Shown here: positions 1-13,684 of the stretch, in pieces
How the letters are laid out: each line of letters opens with the position of its first letter
Numbering within the stretch: position 1 is the stretch's first letter
Assembly: GCA_024529925.1 (NCBI GenBank)
Contig: JAFEUB010000064.1
Location: 1,021,001 to 1,085,000 of the forward strand
Source of the DNA: Ophthalmolycus amberensis
Lineage: Eukaryota > Chordata > Actinopteri > Perciformes > Zoarcidae
Reading direction: 5' to 3'
DNA length: 64,000 bases
Program-made: the position numbers and the translations under genes
The notes under the pieces: generated by a model
Database searches by the model: none
What the model saw: the letters and a program-made list of their open reading frames with translations, nothing else
What the model was told of the DNA's origin: nothing

Positions 1-1034
1 AAATCAGGCAGGCAGACAATATATCACATTTCACACTGCATGCTCACAACATCTCCATCCATCTTGCATAATAGTTTTCCTTCACCTAAAGTATTGGCGT
101 GTTCTTGTTCCCCCTGAAAGGCGACAAGGCTGATGCATCCCTTTTTTTTAAAAGCCCAAAATGACATCCATTTCAAACCATATTATAAAATTATTCTTTT
201 GTCATATTTTGCAAAAAAACAGTCATGCATAAGCTAAAGAGGATTAAAAGAAACGTAACTCAACACATTCCCTGTGATACAGCGCGACACCGTCGTCTGC
301 GCACCGCACGGCCCAGTGAAGCTTCGCGAGTGGACTCTTGATGCCGACGTGAAAGCAAAGTTACAAAAGGCAGAGTAGAGATATATATTCCGCCTATTTG
401 TATGCGCTGAATGTGTGGCGTTCAAGAGCAAGGTCCACATCGACCACATCTGGCACCCAAGACCGTGAAAGTCGGCGCCAAACCTTTACTGAGAAGAGCA
501 TCGATTGTCCTCAAGTACATTAACTCTTGCTGGACGCGCCCACAGGATTGTTTTCGCTGATCAATGAATTGATTTCATCAAAAAAGTGATTGGTGATTTC
601 TCATTTTCACTTAACCACCAGTTCACCTAAAATGTCCCAGTTGACCTTAAAGGAACAGTGTGCAGCATTTAGTGGGATCTATTGGCAGAAATGGAATATA
701 ACATTATTAAGTATGTTTTGTTTCGTGTGTAATCGCCTGAAAAAAGGGATCGTGGTGTTTTCGTCACCTTAGAATGAGCCGTTTATATTACTATTACGGA
801 GCCGTCCGCCACATTGCTACGGAAGCCCAGAACGGACAAACCGAACACGGGCTCTGACCGTCGTTCTCCTAAATTCTTAACTTATTCATTTACTTTCTTA
901 TTATACTAGGTTTGGTCCCCTACAACGACAGCTAAGATAACTTTAGTGAAATGATACGGCCAGAATGATTTGTTTTTTGTTGACGACAAAAATTGGGGAT
1001 TTTTGTCTCCACCGACTGAAATTTAAAAAATAAG
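1..1034. other. Downstream flank of capn1, no gene seen
   Basis: AT-rich sequence without a supportable coding exon or recognisable transposon. Open frames here are short and lack splice or family support. Confidence 0.5.
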
Positions 1035-1040
1035 TTTATT
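1035..1040 (-). promoter_or_regulatory. Candidate capn1 poly(A) signal
   Basis: The plus strand reads TTTATT, so the transcript would read AATAAA about 320 bases after the capn1 stop. It is the only such hexamer I noticed in the first few hundred bases of the presumed 3' UTR. Confidence 0.35.
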
Positions 1041-1358
1041 TCTGCCCCCAGGGTATCGCTGTCTCAATTAAATGTTTGTTTAGCTAAAAAAAATGTTTTA
1101 AATAAAACAATAAAAGACCGCCAGGCTACGAGAAGTGAGCGTCCCTCTGTCGGCAAAAGAAATTAAACATGAAGGATTGGCACATGTTTTAAAATGTAGG
1201 CACCATATAGACGAGATTTACAGTCTTGTAGCGTCGGAGGGCCTCGGCGGCGAGAGGAAGGAACTGGCGGAGAAAGAAGGCACTTCCGAAACAACACATA
1301 CTGGGTCTGGAGCTGCAGCGGGACGCAGTGCGACATTGACAGAGGGGTCCGCTCATCC

Positions 1359-1385
1359 CTAGGCAAACATGGTCAGGGTGATCCA
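1359..1385 (-). CDS. capn1: capn1 terminal coding exon (WITLTMFA-stop)
   Basis: 27 nt: WITLTMFA then TAG at 1361-1359. The ending matches the LTMFA terminus of calpain-1. The preceding 119-bp intron carries a G18 run on the plus strand at 1414-1431. Confidence 0.92.
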   Translation of the reverse strand, partial: WITLTMFA

Positions 1386-2941
1386 CTGTAGAACACAGAG
1401 AGCGCGGGAATTAGGGGGGGGGGGGGGGGGGAAGCGAAGTGGGAACAAATCGCATGCACAGAATGTCGTGGTGTGGTAGCATCTCTGCTCGTGTGTGGCC
1501 ATACCTGATGGAAGTTGAGGGACATGAAACCGTCTTTATCCGTGTCCATGGTGTGGAAGGTTTCTGCAGAAACAAGAATTTAAACTTATGCTCTGTAATG
1601 TACGTCATTCATTTGCAACTAGAAATGGTAATGTTTGATCAGACTTTTTTCCTGGTAAAGTAGGGTGACAACAAGTCTTCTTGTTGTGGGTGAACTGTTC
1701 CTTTGAAGACACTGAGGTTGCGCAGTAACGGGACTCACTGAACATGGTCTCCAGCCGGACCAGACAGGTGACGAAGTTGTCGAAGTCGACGGCCATGTCG
1801 GCCTCCGTGTAGCGCAGGATGATCAGCTGGAACAGTTGGTTGGTCAGCTTGAAACCTGAGGGGAGAAAAATCAGACCACAAGTTTTACAAAACAGAAATC
1901 AAACATGTGAAAATCCTTCCGACTCTTGTGTTTGTCTTTCCCGTCACTTGTAATTGAAATGAGAAGGAACATTACCCGCAGATTCAAGAGCCATCCTCAT
2001 CTCATAGGAGCTCATGGTGCCTGATTTGTCCAAGTCAAACTGCCTGAATATGGTCTGTCATGGCGACAGGAAGGCAGTACAAGCAAACAAGATGTTCTCA
2101 TGTCAACATATACAGCGGAATGACGCAAGTACCACGAAGCAGAATCAATATTATTTTAGCCCGATTTCCAAATGTGACCCGTCTCACCAGGTAGCGTTTA
2201 ACCTTTTCCCAGAGGACGTGGAACTCCGTCAGGCCCAACTTTCCGCTGCCGTCCGTCTGAGCCGAGAGCTTAAGGAGCAACAGTGACTTTCATCTGATCA
2301 ACAACAACAACAACAACAACAAGCAGACAATTTCAAAGGGGAACTGATTTTTCAAGTCTGTTTACAGGTCTTTGGGGAGTACATGTGTGAGAAATCATCT
2401 CTGCTTGAGGCTAGCGGCCAGAGGCTACGTCAGCTGCTACATCACAAGGATTTAAAAGTGTAATGCTAAATCAGTGCTCTTTTATTATTATTATTATTGT
2501 AAAAATTATAATTGTTATTATATTTAATATATAATGTGTCATTACTGTTATTATTTTTTTGAATTATTATCATCTTTAACAATTTTAATATATTACATAT
2601 TTTAGTTTTTATCCATTTTAAGGATACGTCCATGAGGCTTATCATACTGCGACAAGCTTCTTTTGTGAAGCCGTCCGTCTTCAGGTCTTTATCTGTTAGC
2701 GTGACAAAGTACGACAACAAGAGAGAAGAATAGCAAATGTAACACTCCATATTAAAAGCATTTTAATTATTTGTTAAACAAATTCCACAATTTTAGGAGC
2801 AAGCATGTAATTCCAGAGCGATTAACTGTTACTCACGTTTGCTGATGATCCTGTTCAGTATGGTCTGCAGCTCTGTGAGGCTGATCTCCATGTCCTGTTG
2901 GCACAAACAGAGACGGTCAAATCATGTTAATACGACTGCGC

Positions 2942-3001
<60 letters not shown>

Positions 3002-6000
3002 CATGAACCATTTCTCCAGCAGTGCTTACCGGCCCTGCCAGCTGTCTGAAGAGATTTTTGAAGGCGGGGTCGATCTGGCTCTCGTCCAGCTCGGTCTGAA
3101 ACACAAACGGAGACATTTTTTTCAGCACAGGTTTGCTTTTATCTCCACACATCTTTAGCGGTCAGGTCTTGAAGCCGTTTCATTCCCTCACCTCTACTGG
3201 AAGCTCTGCTGTAACGTCGTCATCGAGCTCCCTGACGTGGAAAGAACAAAGATTTAAAGTTACTTATTTTGTTCACTTTTATCATAAAGTATTTCTTTAT
3301 GCAGCTTCTTTCTCTTTCTAATTTGCCTTTAACTGCTCATTCATCCAATTCATCCACGAAAATACATTACTACACTGTGCTTTTTGGTTTCGCAGTCACT
3401 TTACCAAGAATGGTTATGAAAATAGAATAATTGCTTATTTTCACTCAGTTTCTCCCCCAAACGTCACACTCCGTTACAGCCACTCACTCTGAGTCGGCGG
3501 GCTTCTCGGAGAAAACTCTGAGGACAAAGTCGGCCTCTTTGTGCGCCTCGTAGGTGGACGGGGACGATGATGTATTCCCCGGCCGGCAGCCGCAACCGCG
3601 AGCTGACCTCCCTCAGGTTGATGAAGAGCTCCGAGCGAGCGCTGGAGCCGTGGGTGAGGAAGAAGTCTCTCTTCAGGTGGACGCCTGACCTGCCCGCAAA
3701 CTGAGAGGGGAGAGAGAGAGTTCAGTAAACCCTTTAAAGGCTTTGGCACTTTGGACATTTATTAACCTCAAATCGCCTGACTGGTTGTTCTTCAATCACA
3801 AAGAAAAGAGGAAAAGAAGTAAAACTCATACCTCATCTGGAACCTGTAAAAGACGGAGAGAGAGAGAAAGAGAGAGAGATGAGATTAGTGCCATGATATG
3901 TGTGATCAGAAACAACAAAAGACAGGAAAGAAACTAGAAAGTGAAGATTGTTCGGCTCTACAAAATAAAGGAAGGAATCTGGGAATCCTGAAACTATAGT
4001 TTTCCACTACAGGACGTAGCTAAACAAAGGTGCTGATGTTGTTTCCACTTTTCTCTGCTCCCTTTGGAAAAACACACTGAAATTTCAGCGTCGCCCAAAT
4101 GCAAGTTAATGTTTTATATTTTATCTCAAATGTCCTGCGTTGTCCAATGAACTGAAAACTCAAGGAAAGAATCAGGCAGCAAAGCCTCACAAGCTTCTTA
4201 AACACACACAGATCAAGTGATGATAACTTGACTTCAAGATTACGTTTCACGAGTAGCGTTTGTTGCAGCTCACCTCATAGAGGGCAAACCCGATGGTCTC
4301 CATGTCTTTGCCCTCGTGCCGTTTCTTCCGGCGGTCCTTCTGCATGAGGCCAACCAGGAAGCTGCATTCTGATTGGCCGGGAGTGTCCGGGTGCTGCAGC
4401 ACAATCTTGAACTGAGGGTTCAGCCAAAAGGTCGCTGGGAAGAAGAATTGCAAACTTTTATTTGATATTCAGTAATCCATTGTTGAGATGGTGTTTTTCT
4501 TATCAGTAGTCCCTCCTTCTATACCTCCTTGTTTGCTTGTTTGTTTTTTAAATGTTTTTATCCCCCAAAAATTCCCAAAAGTAGAAGACGTATTCATTGT
4601 CTGGAAAAGAAAACGACACCCTTGTGTGATCCTTAAACTGGTTTGGTCTGAATTAATCTCCAAAATGAAATGAAAAGAAGATCCTCTATGGTGCATCATG
4701 CCTCCGTTTCTTCCGCCCATCCACCTGCTCCCTCACAGTTCATACCTGGGAAGTTCCTGCAGCCTCCGGCAGTGCTGCCCCTCCTCCACTCTCCCTGATA
4801 GATCGAGGAGCTCCACATCTTCAGCTGGCTGTTCTCCAGGGCGTCGGCCGTCAGGTTGCAGAGCTCCAGGCGAGTGAACTCGCGCAGGAAGTCACTGTAC
4901 GACATCCTGAACGAGACGGAAATAGATGCACTTAGTTTGGACAAAGTTCGTTTTTTCCATCGCGAAAGTGCAAGAGTTTGAACCCCGTTTGAACAACGAT
5001 GCCGACGGTTCAAACATAGGCCGTCTGCCGCTGAGAGCATCCGTATATAAACAGACGTTACAAAGGGAAGGAGAAGTCGGAGAAACATTCTAGTGTTAGA
5101 AGCGCGTTGTCTTTGGGGTGTCCGATCATTTACAGCTTGGTTGGCTCATTGGTGTGATAGTGTGAGTTTCAGGGGGTTAGAAATAATTGCATAACATGTA
5201 AATGCAGGCAAATAGGCACAACAGTTGGCAAATGTAGGCAAATTGAACCGTTAAAAAGCTGATTTTCACACGAGAGTCCACGTGCACAAGGAGACTCACC
5301 AGAATTCACCGTCGTCGCTGCGGTTTTGTAGCCGACCTCTGACGGAGCGATCCACACTGTCCCACTCTCTGGAGCTGAGGATTCCACAAAGAACACACAT
5401 CAACTACGGCAGCATGTTTTCTGTAAATTAACATACGATTCAGCAAAAAAAAAACCTAATGTTGCTTAACATCAGCTCACAGCAGTCTCTAGAATAACTG
5501 AAGTAAAGTTTGTTTTGTATCTTTACATTTTCTTCTCGCCGACATTCAACAGACGTTTCACGTCCGTGAAACTATAAAAAGTACAAATCCCAATGCTGAG
5601 GGTCCCGGACCCCCCCCCCCCCCCCGTTGGTTGGTCTTTCTGGGTTTAGAATGGGTCGGTGGACATATGGCTTTGGCAATAAATTCATAAATATGTGTAA
5701 AAACTGTTTTTCAACCTATGAAGAGTATGAAGACATGAGATAAAAAAGGACAATTTGAAGCGGAAAACTAAATAATCGGAAACAAAGTATCTGTTTGTCT
5801 CATTCACTGATAATAAATTGGGATATGCGTGTCCCCCCCCATCATGTGTTGCCATTTAACGTGAACGCTTCAGTGTAGTTCAGTGTGAAGTGAAGCCTTA
5901 CTTGTCGCTCCAGGCTCCGGTCCACTCCACCTTCCCCCCACGGGTTCCTGATGCGGACCAGCTTGGTCATGTTCCCTCTGTACACCACCTGACGGCAACA

Positions 6001-9000
6001 AGGAAACGTTCACACTTCCACGACAATCACGTTATGTTCTGACGTCTGCATCAGTCTTGTGACAATGAAATTAGAGATGCAGCTTCTATGACTCTTTCAG
6101 TAAAAATGCAACTAAACTTTAATACCGTGCCACAGCAGCTCGTCGTAATCTTTTAGTTCTGTATGTAACTTTAGCGCGTTGTGATTTTATTCACTGTGTT
6201 GCTGCAAAAAAGTAACCACGCTGCTGCCAGCGCTCACCTCGTCCACGCCGGTCAGAGAGTAGGCGTGGCCCTTCACCAGCTTCTTGAACGTGACCGCCTC
6301 CCTGTCCGTCGAGCTGGTGATCTGAGGACGAGAGTAAAGCGGAGGTTACTGACGTCCGCCGCGCCGGTCAGGAGGGTGGTGACGGAGACAGGGGAGGAAG
6401 TCGTCTGAATGCTGCTGCTCCACATGTGACGGGGTCGGAGACACCGGCAGTCACCGGCATAACATCAGCAAACATTATATGGCGAGAAATCCATTCGGGA
6501 GATGACTGTCACTGGCTGATTTAAAGGGACACGCAATAACACAAACAAACTAATCAATTAAATCTTTGTTCTGCGAGGTGACTGTTTTTGTCAATGGAGT
6601 CTGGTAGCGTTGAGTGGTGGTTTCTTACATTCACACCATCATTTTCTTTAATCAAAACTGTAACAAATGCAAACTAAATGGTACATATTTCTATTAGGGA
6701 TGCTCTGCCTTCTTATTTAAACCTTGTCACAGTAAGAATGACTGTTTCCTACGGCCTCTATATTTTACTGTTTCATCAGAAGCTCGTAGACTCTGTCGTC
6801 TTTAATCTTTGGTATTTGTCTTCTTTCATGTTTCCGTACAAAATGAGCTGAAGGGGCAGTTCTTCCTCCCCAAACTCAGCAGCATTGATTACATGAAATG
6901 ACCTTCAACGAGGCAGACACAAAGGGTTCAATCCCCTCAGTCTGTAAGCACACAGTCCCGGAGGATTGTGTTGTATTTCTGCCAGCTACCAACGCTTTAA
7001 CCGCAAGCGTCCCGATCTTTACTGCCCTCTTCTGGTCACATCCCACATTTCTCTCCCATTACAGCAGGCTTTTGCTCAAACTGCCCTATTTAAATTATCC
7101 TCAATTCACCCCTCGCTCTGTGAGACTGAGAAGAGCTCTACAAGGGGAAAAAATCTTACAAACATTAAATATACTTTATGTAAAACATGACAGTCTATGA
7201 TGAAAGTGTAATTTCAATCTGTCTGGTTTCCCTGATCCCCACCACCCACATTATAGTTTAGTTTGAGTTAATTTACAGCAATATCAGGCAGAGAAGGTCT
7301 TCACATTTGAGAAGCTGGTACAGTACACTTAGATCATTTGTACTACTTTAAATTAGTTATTTAAAGGGGACATATCATGAAAAACTCGCTTTTTCAGTGC
7401 TCGTGCACATATATTTGGGTATCTTGAGCCCAGTCTTTTTATTTTTTGGCTGCTTAGATCAGAAAACATGTGCTTCAACAAGCCATTCGGATTAAGAGTC
7501 CCTTCCAATGTCTCATGCAGGCTCTTTAGAATACACCCTCACAAGGCAATCTGAGCAGACTGGGCTTTTTCAGCTGGGGGGGGGGGTCTTAAAGAGACAG
7601 GCGCTAAAACGGAGCGTTTCGTACAGAGGGTGAATACAGGTATATACAAACAAACAGTATGAGAAGAATGAGGTGTTTTTTTTAATGCTAAAGCATTTAA
7701 GCACATTCTAGCAGAAACCTAAAATACAAATCTGTATCTGAAAATGAGCGTGATATGTCCTCTTTAATGAATGATAGATCAGCTGCATTAGGATTAATAT
7801 TTGATGTGTGAGGTTTTAAAAAGTGAGTGGAATGTAGTTAATTACTATAAGGCGCACTGGGACTAAAAAAGGTCGACTTCAGCTTCAGACTCTCTATTCA
7901 ACCTAAAGTTCCCATTACTTCAGCACTAATATTTAACCTGTTAATCCCACAGAAGTTAAAGGAATAGTTTAACATTTTGGGGAAATGCTTATTTGCTTTT
8001 TTCCCCCAAAAGTAAGATGAGAAGATGGATAGCACTCTCGTGTCTGTACGGTAGATATAACGCTAGCTTAGCTTAGCACAAAGACTGGTACCAGGGGGAA
8101 ACGGCTAGCCTGGCCCCTCTAAAGCTAAAGTAAAGGATGCATGGATGTGTCAGTACTGACGTCTATGGAGCAGCCCAGCAGGGATCCTCTGTCGATGGCC
8201 CTGCTGATGATGCTGTAGAGGTCGGGGGGGGCTTTCTTCAGCTCGAACATCTCCGTCACGCCGCCGGTAAAATCCTCGAAGCCCTCGCACGTGCTGCCTC
8301 CTGACAGGGCCTCATAACAGCCGTTCAGCCTGGGACACAACAAGAGATTAACGAAGGTTTGAATCCTTCAAAAGAGTATAAACACAAGTATTATGGAGTC
8401 AAATGTATGCACACTACCTTAAATGAAGAAGTACCTACACATAAGCAAATATGACTGCTTTCTTGTACTTGTCACACACTTCCAGAAACAATGCTCCGCT
8501 TCACTTTTACAGCGAACCAGATTTACAACTTGAGACCACAGCTGTCAACTGAAAACAGCTGCGGTGTCAAGTTGCCAAATAGCGCCGTCGGGGTTTCAAG
8601 TGTTTATCAGTCTTGTTCCTCACAGACTCTCCTACGTCCAGAAACTCTCCGGTCACAGGCGTCTTTGTACGAAATCCTCACAAAACAACTTTAGAGTCTT
8701 CAATAAGCCTCAACGTGTGATCATCTGACTGAGACTGGAACCTGAGCGGACCCATGTTGATGTCATGTTTATATCATGGTGGATTCAACATACACATGAG
8801 CTGCTAACTGCAATAAACTTGCAAGAAGGTTGACTTTAGCCTCACGGCGCTCAACTGCTTTTGTTGGACGATATATTGACCCGGGTTAATATTGCGAAAA
8901 ACGATATTATTGTCATCTTAAGGCCTTTTTATGCCCCCGATATATAATGATAACATAATAATGCAAGTACACATTGTGTAAACACAACGGGCAATATGGA

Positions 9001-12000
9001 GGTCATGTCCCGATATGGTACAACGAGTCGACAACGTAAAGACGTCATTAATACGTCCTCAACGTCGACTCAGAGCACGTTACGTGTCCACTATGTCGGC
9101 CGGTCTTACTTGGCGTAGGCCTTCTCCAGCAGCGCGCTCCAGAACTCGGTCCCCTCTGCCGAGTGGACGAACAGCAGCTTCCCGTCCTTCACCGGCAGCC
9201 GGTCATCGATCACCACCTCCACCCACTCGCCGAACTGCCAGAACTGCATGACAGAGAGAAAAAAACACAAAAACACTGATACCACCTAAAAGATACACAG
9301 CATGTCATGCACATACACTAATAAATGTAGAGGAGTAAAAGAGTAGAAGTAGAAAGTACCACAAAATGGAAAGTACCTTGGATTAATGTACGAGTACAAA
9401 TCTGATGCGTCTCGCTTATTTAAAAAAGGTTTTGCTCTCAAAATAGTACTTGTAAATATTAAATGTCTTTGATCACAGGTCAGTCGGCTCCGTCTTATTT
9501 CTGGTGCTGCCTGATTTATCGTGCAGCTGGCCGGATCTACTGACGCCTCACTCAGCTCACTTTCATTGGTTTGAAATGTATAAAGTATGGTAGAAGGACA
9601 AAGACGAGTCCGATTATCACCTTTTATCACGTGGCATTGAGGAGATATCTGAGCAATGCTGTAAGTCCAGCTCGCTTTTGTGCATCAACCCTGAATTAAA
9701 TACAGAGACTAAAATAGCCAACATTTAACTCCAGCACCCCAACAGATCATTTCAACATCTCCTGCAAGCAAATCATTGCTTAACAAGGCAAAGTAGCTGC
9801 ACCGTGTTCCCCTGCTGTTCCTAACGGAAGTCAATTCTTAGCACCGGAGAGCTTTCAGAGAACTTATATCCAGAAAAACAAACGAGAGAAGTCAAGACAA
9901 GTTTTGGTTTCCGGGAAACTCCCTCTGCCGGTTTTGGAAAACGTCTTTTAAATTTCTCCGACAAGACGATGAATCAGGGGACAACACGAGGCTTTCAGTG
10001 CCGCAGGTGAGCTGAGGTCACTGGCAGCAAGGTGAGGCTCTCTGAAAGGTTTTCAGAGGAGAAGAAAAGCTTTCTGAATTGTGGCTGTGTGCCTGCTGGC
10101 CAGCAGGGAGCACAAGAGACATACACAACATATAGTGTATGCTGTAAATACATATCTATTGCTCTTTTACATCACTGATAAAAGCATCTGAAGCTTGTTT
10201 TTTCAGAAATAACACTTGAAGCAAAGCATTTGACGGTTTTTGAACAATCATGCATACAAAGTCTATGTTGCAATGATCTACTCTGTGCTGTTCAGACCTA
10301 TCTTGTGCCTGATGTTCTGGCATCAAGGTGCGAGTTACATTCTGGAAATGTTACAAGGCTTCAAATTGACGTCTCCTAGACAACACCTACATTTCACAAT
10401 ACATCTTTTGCACTTCGCCGCTGCTTAAGGCGTGTTCATGTAGCTTTTCTGACATGTTGCGAGAGTTTGTGCAACGAACAGCGAACAGGTCGACTCATAC
10501 AGAAGACCTCGAGGCAGTAATGCAATCAACCTCATGCAAAAGAAGACAGTGTTGCTGTTTGGGAAATATGTCTCTGTCGAAGTGATTACGTTTGAAGAAA
10601 AGAAAAAGAGGTGGAAGGAAGTTGCAGGGTTGTCGTGAAAAAAAAAAGCAAATCAAAAGCCGCAGCTGAGTGTTTATCTCACAGCAATGTGGCAGCAACA
10701 CCCGGCCTCACTGAGGGAAACGAACACCTCTGGCATGATTTAAAGGGGACTCAGCATGCTCATTTTCAGGTCCATACTTGTACGTATTTTGGGGTTTCTG
10801 CTGGATCTACTTGAACATGTTTACACGATTCAATGTTCAAAAAACACATTCTTTTTCCCACACTGTCTGTCTGAATATATTTGTATTCACCCTCCGTCTG
10901 AAACGCTTTGTATTAGCGCCTGTCTCTTTAAGTCCCGCCCCCCAACAACGCCCAGTCTGCTCGGATTGGCTTGCAAGAAAAATATGCTGCACCTATATTC
11001 CAATGAGTCTGGATGTGACATAGAAATGGGGAGCCAGGCTTATTGAATCACATGTTTTCTGATCAAATCAGCTCACAAATACAACCACAACTGGGTTGTC
11101 TTTGATGTCCCCTTTAAAGCGTGAGGAAATCCTCAACACAATTCAACAAACAGTTCAGTCTTTCTGTGTGAAACGCCTGCTATAATAAGAATATGATGAA
11201 AGATTCTGCCCCAGTTAAGTTTCATTCATTTCCGACTGAGACGGCCGAGATTGCCTATTTCATCATTTATTCTCCCTCCCTTTGTTTGCCTGCCTCGCTC
11301 GCACAGACCCCCTCCTTCTCTGTCCTACTTCAATTAAGACTCTCGCTGCGCTGCACTCATAATTACATTTTTGGGATGACTCATCCAGGTCTGGGTAATT
11401 TTTCCAGAGGCTTAGAGGATCAGAACTGATACAAAAGGGGGGGGAATCCCTGGAAGACTCGAACGCACACAAAAAGGGGGATTGGAAACAGGCCCGGGCA
11501 AGAAAAGAAAAATGAGAAACTGCAAGTAATGGAAAAGTGCAGGCATGAAAACATTTACTGGCTGCAATACAAATGATGAAAGAACAACAACAACAAAAAA
11601 CATGCAGGCATGATAGAAAAAGAGGGCGATGAACGGAGAGCAGCCTTATGTATATCTACGAGCCGCTTCATGCATGTACGTTCAACACATGCATGCACTT
11701 ACGAGCCCTTCAGAGCAAATGAAAGTATTATCTCCACTCGCTCTAGCAGAGAGGAGAACAAGTACGCCTATAGCCGTAAAGAATGAACAGTCTCTGGAAA
11801 TAATCAGTGAAGAAAACGGGTCAAATATAACAGTCATTGAGTCAGCAGCCCCCAGCAGACATGTTTAAATGGGAACTGTGTGTGTGTGCGTGTGTGTGTG
11901 CGTGTGTGTGTGCGCGTGTGTGTGCGAGTGTGTGTGTGAGTGATGGGATTCATTGATCCTCCGACACCAGATGAGTCAGAGCAGCAGCCTCCGGAGCTCT

Positions 12001-13684
12001 CAAGGAAACTGGGAAATCACCAAGACAGACGCTCCAGTTCTTGTCTTCAGGGTCAACGAATGGACTTCCCTACTATGCTATAGACTAACTTGTATCTGTG
12101 TGTGTGTGTGTGTCATGTTTTACATTGTAGGCCCGTTTCTACACGCGTCTTTGATGTGCGGGAGCTTCCCCTCTGTTCCCCGGGTCGCTTCCTTGTTCCC
12201 TCTCTCCCTTGTTAACACTTGGCAGGCGAACAGTCGGGTCGGCAAAAAAAACCCGCACTGCATCAAAGAGGGAAGCCGAGCCGGCTCGACGAGCTCTGTG
12301 ACACAGCAGGTTGGGATGGCGGAAAAGTAACGTTTGCACGAAAGAATATCATAAAAATATTCTTTTTTTTTTACATTTCACACTATCACTAGCAAAGAGC
12401 TGGCCATCACTACAGGCAAAAATAGTTATTTCTACATGATATATAATCAATAATTTAGCATTCCAATACATTAAGGATCGGCTATAATATATTGCAAATT
12501 TAGTTGCGTGCACATCCAGAAAATCTCAATGGGACTACTTCCCTCTTGCAGACCTGTGCAGTTTATGATTCCAGTGCGCGGGTGTTTTTCTTTTGCATTT
12601 ATTTGGGTTGTAAAATATACCACATTCAAATCGAGCTTCTCGTAAATATAAAACCACTGCCGCGAGGATTTCCCTATCTCACACTGAATGCATGTGTTGT
12701 TCACCTGCTCACCGACTGCAGCATACACGGGCTGCTGTTGGGCCTGTGCTTTGTTAAGTGTGTGGAGTATTTTGTGTACTGAAGCAAAGTTCAGCTGATA
12801 AGGCCCGGCTCGCACCGCAGAGACAAAATATATACAACATGTTTTAAATGTAAGACACAAGGCAGCAGGACTGGTCCCTCAGGCAGGAGAGGTGATACTC
12901 GGCTACATTAGACACATCAGGGATCGCTTGTCAACAGTGGTTGTGTCCTCATAGACGTGACTGAAATTAAATCTCGCCTTCTATGTGTTGGTAAAGACAT
13001 GGGTGTTGGTGCACTTAACTCTGTTTTGACGGTGACTCAAATCCTTCCGAAGGTTTAAGTTTATAGACCGACTGACTTGACTGGGTGTGGATCTGAGAGG
13101 TCAGTAAGCTGCTCAGTGTTTCTTGCAGAAAACAAAACCACAGCGAGAGATCAACCAAGTGGTTCACAGCGTTTCTGCTTCAAAGAAAACTCTCAGCCGA
13201 AACGTGACAACGGTTCGCTCGTAGCGGACCAGTGCGATGTGGAACACGGCTACGTGGTGCAAAGATGCAACAAAATAAGCTTTAGAATCAAACGAAAACA
13301 AACTTTCTTTTCGATTTCACTCCCACAGTTTGCACAGACGGTGGTGCACCTAACAGGAAATGACACAACAGCAGAAACGCACCACAGGAAGTGAGCTGGC
13401 ACAGACGGTCTGCAACACAAATCCAAAAGTCTCGACTTCTCCACAATAGCAGTCAGTTGAGGGTTTGATAAGAATACAGTATTATTATGAATAGGGTTAT
13501 TCTACTTTGCATGACATCTATCTCTGCCATACTCTGCCTCTAGACACGCCTCTGTTGTTACCTGGAAGTGAAAGATGCCAGCATAGCCCAGCTGGAAGCC
13601 CTGTCCGTGAGGAACCACTCGGTGGAGGAGGTTGTCGTTTAAGGTCAGCGAGGCGATGGCTGCCAGCAGCCAGCAGTCCCCTGA

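Larger units (their letters stand above)
9244..13561 (-). other. capn1: Large capn1 intron (4.3 kb)
   Basis: Holds a TTAA MITE copy (10744-11113), a GT-rich microsatellite (11877-11938) and otherwise unremarkable sequence. No coding exon is expected: flanking exons join in phase and match the calpain family without a gap. Confidence 0.8.

Noticed and set aside
3474..3758. Minus-strand 94-codon ORF over the capn1 exon at 3488-3700
   Set aside because: Wrong frame; the calpain frame is clear in the adjacent register, apart from the extra C.
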